From positions 1-43,792 of IMG/VR virus record IMGVR_UViG_3300027759_002180: a stretch of 43,792 nucleotides of DNA. One strand, 5' to 3'. Source of the DNA: a virus. Below the pieces are notes generated by a model that worked only from the letters and a program-made list of their open reading frames with translations, was not told the DNA's origin and did no database searches. The number at the start of each line of letters is the position of its first letter. Positions within the stretch are counted from its first letter, which is position 1. Position numbers and translations under genes: made by a program. Positions 7,996-15,600 of the stretch are shown in pieces.

Positions 7996-8952
7996 TTAGC
8001 CCATAAAGATTTCGCTAGGCATACTGCTGATGGTATACATTTCTTCTTCTAGTTTGTCCAACTCCACTTGTGCTTCTTGCATGATTCTTGGACCATCTAG
8101 TGTTACACCACCAGGCATTTGAATGCCAGCAAACTTAGAAAGATTGGTACCCCATTGATATTTAATTTTAGCTGTAGCGTAATTCTTCAAAAATTTATCA
8201 TTCCAAACATCCGTAACACCAGCTTTTGTCGCTGTATTAGCTGTAATGTTTGTTGTTAAACTACTTGCAATAGTAATACTTGTCGGAGAATTGATTGTAC
8301 GAATCTGAACTTCTTGACCACTAGATAGTGTAATAATGTCGTTTTCAATAACTTCTTGGTCAAATATTGTTCCTGTTCCAGTCAAAGTATTGTTGCTTGT
8401 TGTGCCAGTTATTGTACCCGTCAAAGTAACTGTATCTGGGCGCATCGCACGATAGCACTCCACAACAACATACTGACCAACCTGTAAGTCTCTAGACCAA
8501 TCAATGTCTAAGAAAATCTTATTTTGTTTACGGTTAAATCTGAATAGTGGTGTACCAGAGAACAATAGATTCAATGTGCGAATGTGTTGCATGGTAATTT
8601 CATATGACACATACGACACGGATGTGAAGTCATACAAATCATGCAAACGCAACTGATAGCGCAAGTCAAACATATTGACCGATGAAGAAGACTGGTCAAA
8701 TGGTATGATTCCCGTAACAAAAATTACTGGATCTGGGCAATAAATCCATCTGCGGTCAATATCAGCTTGAGTGATTTGATGCTTCATATACATTTGTTCG
8801 CAACCATCAAAATGATAGTCTTCAAAGAATTGTAATGCATCATCAATTCTGTCTTCAACTTGGTCATCATCCACATTGATTTGGATTACTGGATGACCTA
8901 ATCTGCGTAGGCAGTAGTCTTTGAATGTCGCTCTAGTTGTGGGTTTAGCCAT
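7996..8952 (-). CDS. 13: Neck protein gp13
   Basis: This 318-aa product is T4-like gp13, a head-completion or neck protein. The N-terminus A-T-F-K-D-Y-C-L-R-R-L-G-H-P and then D-D-D-Q-V-E-D-R-I-D-D-A-L-Q are strong family signatures, as is the C-terminal segment K-Y-Q-W-G-T-N-L-S-K-F near 265. Residues about 174-244 are an insert rich in Thr and Ser (L-T-G-T-G-T-I-F through N-I-T-A-N-T-A-T) that splits the usual junction after the C-Y-R-A-M segment. A related module is visible near the C-terminus of the gp7-like protein. GGGAA precedes the start, and a perfect TATAAATA box lies about 27 bases upstream. It is the first gene of a gp13-gp14-gp15 unit. Confidence 0.93.
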   Translation of the reverse strand: MAKPTTRATFKDYCLRRLGHPVIQINVDDDQVEDRIDDALQFFEDYHFDGCEQMYMKHQITQADIDRRWIYCPDPVIFVTGIIPFDQSSSSVNMFDLRYQLRLHDLYDFTSVSYVSYEITMQHIRTLNLLFSGTPLFRFNRKQNKIFLDIDWSRDLQVGQYVVVECYRAMRPDTVTLTGTITGTTSNNTLTGTGTIFDQEVIENDIITLSSGQEVQIRTINSPTSITIASSLTTNITANTATKAGVTDVWNDKFLKNYATAKIKYQWGTNLSKFAGIQMPGGVTLDGPRIMQEAQVELDKLEEEMYTISSMPSEIFMG

Positions 8953-8978
8953 TTATAGTTCCCAATAGTTTTATTATC

Positions 8979-8986
8979 TATTTATA
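8979..8986 (-). promoter_or_regulatory. T4-type late promoter (TATAAATA) upstream of gp13
   Basis: The minus strand reads GTATAAATAGATA, a perfect match to the T4 late element TATAAATA, in the 64-base gap between the 74-aa gene and gp13. In T4 this element is read by RNA polymerase carrying gp55 and gp33. It would drive the gp13-gp14-gp15 unit and possibly gp16, dps and gp17. It is the best-matching box in the window. Confidence 0.7.
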
Positions 8987-9016
8987 CTATTACAATATAG
9001 CAATATTACCCATTTC

Positions 9017-9241
9017 CTAATCTTTTTCAGTTACAATTATAGCAACTTTGTCAACCCAAATTAAACGACCATAACAGGCAATATTCCATTTAGTTTGGCC
9101 ATATTCCTCAGTACATTCAGTAAAAGTCTCGCCTATAAGTCTAACATCGGTAGCTAAATGTTCTACTCCATTCTCAAAAATGCGCCACACCAGATCGGAG
9201 CCATTGTGTTTGGTGTTAAATCTGATGTGATACTTTTTCAT
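9017..9241 (-). CDS. Small conserved hypothetical protein
   Basis: This 74-aa protein has no assigned function. It begins MKKYHIRFNTKHNGSDLVWR, continues with I-F-E-N-G-V-E-H-L, and contains T-K-W-N-I-A-C-Y-G-R. The pattern of alternating charged and hydrophobic residues suggests one small beta-rich domain with no membrane segment. I recall similar short proteins in T4-like aquatic phages, but cannot check this here. Its ATG overlaps the stop of the upstream APS kinase fusion by four bases (ATGA), so it is probably translationally coupled to it. It lies just before the gp13 promoter. Confidence 0.7.
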   Translation of the reverse strand: MKKYHIRFNTKHNGSDLVWRIFENGVEHLATDVRLIGETFTECTEEYGQTKWNIACYGRLIWVDKVAIIVTEKD

Positions 9242-10092
9242 TTTAGTCCGAGTTCTTTGCGAATGTTTGTTGCAGAAATTGCATGTGTCGCATCATCAAA
9301 AACTTCTTGTTCAATTTTGTAACCCACATCTCTACCATATGTGATGTTTGTGATGTTTGGCACCAGTAATATTTCATACTGACCTTGATAGACTGGATCC
9401 AAATCTCGTTTGATAAATTCTTTAACTTGATTAGCCTCAAAAGGATTTGAACCATTCCATCCTTGACAATCCCTAATCATAATGCAAACTTGCCCAGTCT
9501 TAGCAATTGATCTATCAAACAAAGCACGATGACCTGGATGCCATGGTTGCCAACGACCCAACATCTCAACAGTTTCTTTTTTCCAATCAAATGTTGGTCT
9601 ACGGCGATCATAAAGAATATGTTCACCAACAAATTCTACCCACTTCTCAGCATTCATTTCTGTGATACGGAAATCATAAACATCTGGTGGTGTAAATGCT
9701 TTGTTAGTATCTTCATATCTTCCTGCATCAATTGTATCCATCCAAATGGTCCAATCTGCTTTGAAGTTATTACGCATCTCTGGTAAAGGCGCAACAAAAT
9801 CACAAATAACAAAATCGCCAGTGCATTTGATTGCAAAATCTAACATTCGCAAACTTTGACGAATGCGACCTTCTTTAGAAAAATCCCAATCGTTAAATTT
9901 TCGGCGAACATCATCAGCATTAAACCAATCTACTTTTGATTTGTAAGTAGCTGGCATTCTTTCCATTTGATCCATACGCCATTTTGGCATACTGCTTAAA
10001 CTGCTATTTTGTTCCAAGTACTTTTTCAATCTCTCAGCAAAATAAGTTTTACCTGATCCAGGCAATCCCATAATAAGTATTCTCATATTCAT
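9238..10092 (-). CDS. APS-kinase-like / HxGH nucleotidyltransferase fusion enzyme
   Basis: I place the start at the ATG at 10092, because GGAG lies six bases upstream; a TTG at 10104 lacks this spacing. The product is 284 aa. The first 150 residues resemble APS kinase (CysC), which makes PAPS from APS and ATP: P-loop G-L-P-G-S-G-K-T at 9-16, F-N-A-D-D-V-R-R-K-F in the place of the family's D-G-D-x-V-R, then D-F-V-A-P and I-W-M-D-T. The second half has G-R-W-Q-P-W-H-P-G-H, N-P-F-E-A-N and a final I-S-A-T-N-I-R, the motif set of NMN adenylyltransferase or cytidylyltransferase-type enzymes. ATP sulfurylase would instead show Q-x-R-N-x-x-H-x-x-H. It lies downstream of a sulfotransferase and a methyltransferase. 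Domain families are fairly sure; the substrate of either half is not known. Confidence 0.8.
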   Translation of the reverse strand: MNMRILIMGLPGSGKTYFAERLKKYLEQNSSLSSMPKWRMDQMERMPATYKSKVDWFNADDVRRKFNDWDFSKEGRIRQSLRMLDFAIKCTGDFVICDFVAPLPEMRNNFKADWTIWMDTIDAGRYEDTNKAFTPPDVYDFRITEMNAEKWVEFVGEHILYDRRRPTFDWKKETVEMLGRWQPWHPGHRALFDRSIAKTGQVCIMIRDCQGWNGSNPFEANQVKEFIKRDLDPVYQGQYEILLVPNITNITYGRDVGYKIEQEVFDDATHAISATNIRKELGLK

Positions 10093-10107
10093 ATTAAACT
10101 CCAAAAA

Positions 10108-10707
10108 TTATTTGTACAATGTGGAAAATCTTCCTGGCTTATGCACTTTGATAAAAATATTAACGCTTTCCGCAACATTGGCCATAGTGTTTAAGTTTAT
10201 ATCTAGTTGTTTTGGACCAAGAAGACCTTCTTGTTGTTGCTTTAACCAATAACCAATAATGTTATGCGATACATCATAAACTTCAAGATCAACATTATTC
10301 ATTACACCAAATGTACTATCACTTAATCCTCTTTCAATCGATTCGTGATTAACCTTTTGGTCAAATAACGCAAATGTTTTAGGTGTTAATACTCTAACAT
10401 GTGTATAGTCGTTCCATTGATTGTCACAGCGATGATGCGGTACGTTGATATACCATTCGGCACCATCTTTACTGACACGGTACATCTCTTTAATAATTTT
10501 TGTAAAGACTTTTGGATCTTGTCCTAAGTGTTCTAAGATATTATCTGCGGTAATCTTTTCAAAAAAATCGTCTTCATATGGCCAAGGTGTTACTTCAAAA
10601 TCTAATACTTCATCTGGATTACATTTTTTTTCAACGTCTACATTCCAATGGTCGTTTAGTTTTTTAAAACCACATCCCATATTTAATTTTGTTAATTCGG
10701 GTGTCAT
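10108..10707 (-). CDS. SAM-dependent methyltransferase (class I, type 11-like)
   Basis: I choose the ATG at 10707 because AAAGGA sits about seven bases upstream; an ATG at 10731 would overlap the sulfotransferase gene. The product is 199 aa. It opens with L-N-M-G-C-G-F (SAM-binding motif I), has an acidic D-V at the end of the second strand, then D-N-I-L-E-H-L (motif IV region, as in Methyltransf_11) and E-M-Y-R-V-S-K-D-G. This is the usual fold of small-molecule or sugar methyltransferases found in glycan gene clusters; the acceptor cannot be read from sequence. The ribosome-binding site overlaps the sulfotransferase stop, so the two genes are tightly linked. A role in methylating a glycan is inference. 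Confidence 0.8.
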   Translation of the reverse strand: MTPELTKLNMGCGFKKLNDHWNVDVEKKCNPDEVLDFEVTPWPYEDDFFEKITADNILEHLGQDPKVFTKIIKEMYRVSKDGAEWYINVPHHRCDNQWNDYTHVRVLTPKTFALFDQKVNHESIERGLSDSTFGVMNNVDLEVYDVSHNIIGYWLKQQQEGLLGPKQLDINLNTMANVAESVNIFIKVHKPGRFSTLYK

Positions 10708-10717
10708 AATATTTCCT

Positions 10718-11521
10718 TTAAATCCAAGCATTCCAAAAAATTTCTCTGTTATATTGTTCGTATAGTTCTAGTCCAAGATACTCAACACAATTTACTGTTG
10801 TTTTATCTAGAGAGTTTTTAATTTTATGAAGATTTGGTAAACCAACTGCAAGATCATTATATTTTTCTTCTTGAGTGATGTTATTGAAATCATGTTCATA
10901 ATTATCTAGTTCCAAAAATTCATAGATTCTTTTCATCTGTGCTTTTGGTGTGTTACACAATCTATTATAGTCTACAAATAAAAGTCTATCTAGATATCCC
11001 ATAGTGACAGCATCTTTTACATTCCTATGATTTAGTCCAAGAACACCTCCTGGACCAGCATAATACATTGCTCTTGATGCTATGTTTGATCCTGGTCCTA
11101 AGTTTGAATCAACACCAGTAACAAATAATGGATTACTTCTTCTCATTTTTTCAAAAGAAGATAATATTTCTGCTGGATTTCTAACACACACAATCATCTT
11201 CATTTTTCTTTGTAGAATTTCTTCTAACACTGGAATATGTGAAATCCAAGTCCTGTCTTTATCAATTATGATTGGTTTATCAATATGTGAATGATAACCA
11301 GCAAGTACTCCTTTGATTACACCAATCTTAGCTGAAGTGTTTGTATATTCTTTGTTAGCTTCAAAATTATTCCAACCATAATTAATATTACCAACAAGTG
11401 CCGATAAAGAACTTACCGCTTCACCATGAATTTTTGGATTTTGTTTGAAGATATTAGTGAGTAAAGTTGATCCTGATCTAGGCAAGCCAACAATAAAGTG
11501 CAAAGTTTTTTGATTTTCCAT
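10718..11521 (-). CDS. P-loop sulfotransferase
   Basis: The start at 11521 (MENQKTLHFIVG) is chosen because GGAAAG lies about eight bases upstream; the frame extends to a TTG at 11536 that would cover this site. The product is 267 aa. G-L-P-R-S-G-S-T-L-L at about 12-21 is the 5'-phosphosulfate loop that binds PAPS. M-I-V-C-V-R-N-P-A-E-I-L-S-S-F, near residue 110, matches the 3'-phosphate-binding motif (R-x-P-x-x-x-x-x-S). The family transfers sulfate from PAPS to a hydroxyl or amine, often on a glycan or a tyrosine. Neighbours are a glycosyltransferase upstream and a methyltransferase and APS-kinase-like enzyme downstream, so a sulfated sugar product is plausible. The acceptor is unknown. There is no signal peptide, which suggests a cytoplasmic enzyme. 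Confidence 0.85.
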   Translation of the reverse strand: MENQKTLHFIVGLPRSGSTLLTNIFKQNPKIHGEAVSSLSALVGNINYGWNNFEANKEYTNTSAKIGVIKGVLAGYHSHIDKPIIIDKDRTWISHIPVLEEILQRKMKMIVCVRNPAEILSSFEKMRRSNPLFVTGVDSNLGPGSNIASRAMYYAGPGGVLGLNHRNVKDAVTMGYLDRLLFVDYNRLCNTPKAQMKRIYEFLELDNYEHDFNNITQEEKYNDLAVGLPNLHKIKNSLDKTTVNCVEYLGLELYEQYNREIFWNAWI

Positions 11522-11550
11522 AATTTTTCTTTCCAATAAAATAACAATAA

Positions 11551-12588
11551 TTAAGTTTCATTATAAGTTGAACAAAATTTTTCCAACTCATTTCGTATTT
11601 CCAAAAACGGCTCATCCCATTTTCCAAAAGTTTGTTGCCTAAAAACAGTTGTTGTTTCTTCATACCAAGGACTATGTTTATCCCCATGTGCCCAAATATG
11701 GTATGGTAAAATAGGCAATATCACCCACGTTGGTTTGCCCATTGCTGATGCAAGATGTGCTATACTAGTGCATGACGTTATGACCAAATCAAGATTTTCA
11801 ATACATGCCGCAGTATCTTCCCATGATATTAATAAATGTTGTAAGTCACTTATTTCATCAGGCAATTCAATTAAATCGTTATCCTTTTGTAAAGAATAAA
11901 ATTGTATGTCTTTAAAATCTTTATGTAGATTGATTAAGTTTTTAGGAGAGAATACTCTAAACTGTTGATGTTCAAACTTTGGATTACCACTCCAACGAAT
12001 GCCTACCTTAAGTTTTTTAGTATTCAACATATTTTTCCACAAATCAACACTTTCGTGTTTTGCAAATATATATGGTTGATTTGGCATTGTGTCTACGGTA
12101 TGACCAAATAACCAACTACAACTAAAACCTGGAATCCAAAAGTCGTGATATGTTGATTTTACCTGATTCTTTTTTATACATGAATGCACACCAGGTATAC
12201 GTGAAAATAAAGAGTGCACCGTTTCATCACAGCATAGAATACATTTGCCTCCTCTGTTCCAGATTTCGGTGGCAAATCTAGCGTAAATCATATTATCACC
12301 ATAACCTCCCTCAAGATTAATGATGACCGTTTTTCCGGTTAAATCGCTTTGATCCCAAATAAGTTTTGTTGTAGGTAGTTTTTCATTTCCATAAACTTTT
12401 AAAGGTCGGCCATATTCAAGACATTGAAAGCCCTCTTGAAATTTACCTTGATTGATAAGAAACCAGCCTCTATTGAATAATGCTCTAGGTTCATTAGGCA
12501 TTTCTTCATAGAGTTGTTCACATATTTTCCATGCTTCATCAAATCTGCCTCTTATCATTAAATTTAATTGTTGGTCAATTAAATGCAT
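11551..12588 (-). CDS. TPR-containing glycosyltransferase (GT9/heptosyltransferase-like)
   Basis: The 345-aa product has two parts. Residues 1-65 hold tetratricopeptide-like helices (G-R-F-D-E-A-W-K-I-C then N-R-G-W-F-L-I-N-Q-G-K-F-Q-E-G). The rest resembles GT-B enzymes of the GT9 type seen fused to TPRs in many bacteria: L-I-W-D-Q-S-D-L-T-G-K-T, L-E-G-G-Y-G-D-N-M-I-Y-A-R-F, K-V-G-I-R-W-S-G-N-P, and the donor-site stretch V-I-T-S-C-T-S-I-A-H-L-A-S-A-M-G-K-P near 270-290. TPR-linked transferases often act on proteins, so glycosylation of a virion protein is possible, but a lipopolysaccharide or capsule target is equally open. GGAGA lies about ten bases before the ATG. It follows the RCC1 adhesin gene by 48 bases and leads into the sulfotransferase gene. 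Confidence 0.82.
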   Translation of the reverse strand: MHLIDQQLNLMIRGRFDEAWKICEQLYEEMPNEPRALFNRGWFLINQGKFQEGFQCLEYGRPLKVYGNEKLPTTKLIWDQSDLTGKTVIINLEGGYGDNMIYARFATEIWNRGGKCILCCDETVHSLFSRIPGVHSCIKKNQVKSTYHDFWIPGFSCSWLFGHTVDTMPNQPYIFAKHESVDLWKNMLNTKKLKVGIRWSGNPKFEHQQFRVFSPKNLINLHKDFKDIQFYSLQKDNDLIELPDEISDLQHLLISWEDTAACIENLDLVITSCTSIAHLASAMGKPTWVILPILPYHIWAHGDKHSPWYEETTTVFRQQTFGKWDEPFLEIRNELEKFCSTYNET

Positions 12589-12636
12589 ATTAAAAAATCT
12601 CCATAATATTTTTAAACTATCAAGTATATATAACGC

Positions 12637-15600
12637 TTATTTTATTCCTACTGAATGAGCACCGCCCATGTCAATTGCCATCCAAGAGCCTGAACCTATC
12701 TGTACTGGTGATGATTTATTGTAATAAGTTCCATCACCTAATCGTCCGTCAGAGTTATATCCCCAAGTAAATAATTTTCCATCTTGTCTAATAGCGCCCA
12801 CAAAATTTCCGCTAGCAGATGCGGAAACTGCTGTCCAAGAACTTGATCCTATTTGTATTGGTGATGGATAACCGTAGAAGCTACTACCTCCATTGCCAAG
12901 TACTCCATAAATATTAAGTCCCCAACTAAACAATAAACCATTCGATTTAATAGCCGCTGTATGCATACGACCAGCACTAACTGCTGACCAAGAACTTGAT
13001 CCAACTTGTACTGGCGATGGTCTATTGTAGGGGCTCCCAGCATATCCATCGCCTATTTGACCATAAGAATTTGAGCCCCAAGCAAATAACGCTCCATCGG
13101 ATCTAATAGCCGCGGTATGATAACCACCAGCACTAACTGCTGTCCAAGAACTTGATCCTATCTGTACTGGTGAAGAATAATCATATTGATTACCAAGCCC
13201 CAATCTATAATAATATCCACGACCCCAAGCAAATAATCCACCATCTTGTCTAATCGCCAATGTATGATAAATACCAGCACTAACTGCTGACCAAGAACTT
13301 GATCCAACTTGTACTGGTGATGATCGCGGATCAGCAGGTGACGGTCCTCCACCTATTATTACTGGTGATGACCTATTAGTAGTAGTTTTATCACCAACTT
13401 GGCCATCATTGTTTTGACCCCAAGCAAATAATAAACCATTCGATTTAATAGCCGCTGTATGCTCACGACCAGCACTAACTGCTGACCAAGAACTTGATCC
13501 AATTTGTACGGGTGATGATCTAGTAGTAGTAGTTCCATCACCTAATCGACCGTAATTGTTATAGCCCCAAGCAAATAATAAACCATTCGATTTAATAGCC
13601 GCTGTATGATTACGACCAGCACTAACTGCTGACCAAGAACTTGATCCTACTTGTACTGGTGAATATCTGTCAACGCCATAATAAATACTACCCAATTGAG
13701 CAAAATTATCTTTACCCCAATTAAATAATAAACCATCGGATCTAATAGCCGCTGCATGATAACCACCAGCACTAACTGCTGTCCAAGAACTGTATCCTAT
13801 TGGTACTGGTGATGAACTACTAGTGAAAGTTCCATTACCTAATTGTCCGTTGGGATTTGTTCCCCAAGCAAACATCTGATCTGCTCTTAAGCCCGCCGGC
13901 GCCGCTGCAATGGCTACTGTAAATTGCCAGCCCGCAGAAACGTCTTTCCAGTATTTTACACTACTGGCAAACGATGGACCAGTTATTCTTATCGGTGAAA
14001 ATCTAGTAGTAGTAGTTCCATCACCCAATTGACCTAGACCATTTGCTCCCCAAACCCATAGGGTTCCATCCGATCTAATAGCAGTGCCATGATTAAGGCC
14101 AGCTGATGTTTTTTGCCAATATAATCCATGTACTACATTTTTTGGAGTTGTTCTGTTGAGTATTGAACTATCGCCCACTTGCCCAGCATCATTTGAACCC
14201 CAAACATACAACTCATTATTCACGGTAATTCCTGCTGTACAAAATTGACCAGCACTAACTGTTGTCCAAGAACTTGATCCAATTTGTACGGGTGATGATT
14301 TATCAGTTGTAGTTCCATCACCAAGTTGACCCTGGGCGGCGGTACCCCAAGTAAATAATTTTCCATCCGATCTAATAGCCGCTGTATGATAACCGCCAGC
14401 AGAAACTGCTGTCCAAGAACTTGATCCTATTTGTACGGGAGATGATCTATTGTAATAAGTTCCATCACCCACTTGACCATTCATATTCATACCCCAAGCG
14501 AACAATTTTCCATCTTGTCTAATAGCAACTGCATGTTTTCTGCGAATACCAATTGCTGTCCAAGAACTTGAACCAATTTGTATTGGTGATGGATTAACGT
14601 AAGGAGCTCCATAAGTTCCATTGCCTAATTGACCATAATTATTATTACCCCAAGTAAATAATTTTCCATCTTGTCTAATAGCCATTACGCTTGCATATCC
14701 AACATTGACTGCTGTCCAAGAACCTGAACCTACTTGTATCGGTGATGTAATACTATAATACCCATAATTTCCAGTACCTTGTCCTAAACTACCACTGCCG
14801 TTCCAACCCCATGTCCATAAAGTTCCATCCGATCTAATAGCCGCTGTATTATACTTACCAGAACTGACTGTTGTCCAAGAACTTGATCCTATTTGTACGG
14901 GAGATGATCTATTAGTAGTACTTCCATCACCAACTTGCCCATATTGATTTCTACCCCAGCCAAACAATAAACCATCTGATCTAATACCAAACGAGGTCTC
15001 GGCATGCATAACTGCTGTCCAGGAATGTGTTCCTAATTGTACCGGTGATGATCTTTTAAGGTTGGAGTTTCCAGCAGTTCCATCGCCCCATTGTCCATCG
15101 AAATTGCCGCCCCAAACGAATAATGTGCCATTCTGTCTAATAGCCATCGTGCCTTCATATCCTGTTGAAACTTTAGAATAGAAAACATCCGGAACAGAGA
15201 TAGCTCCTGTTCCTATTAATACTGGTGAACTCGTTGCTGCAATATTACTTGGACCTGGGCTAGAAATTACGACTGGCGATGATCTACTATTTGTAGTTTG
15301 ATTGCCCAATTGATAATAGTCATTTCGACCCCAAATATAAAATTCTCCATTTTGGTTAAAAGCTCCTGTATTTCCGTATGAAGCGGAAACTGCTGTCCAA
15401 GAACTTGATCCTATTTGTACTGGTGATGATCTAGTAGTAGTAGTTCCATCACCTAATTGTCCGAAATTGTTATAGCCCCAAGCAAATAATGATCCACCGG
15501 ATCTAATAGCGGCGGTATGATGTTGTCCTGCAGAAACTGCTGTCCAAGAACTTGATCCTATTTGTACTGGTGATGATGTTACTGGAGTAGCTCCAGTGCA

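Noticed and set aside
9238-9640. ATP sulfurylase as the C-terminal domain of the APS-kinase-like fusion
   Set aside because: The motif is G-R-W-Q-P-W-H-P-G-H with N-P-F and I-S-A-T-N-I-R, which fits NMN adenylyltransferase-type enzymes. The sulfurylase Q-x-R-N-x-x-H-x-x-H is absent.
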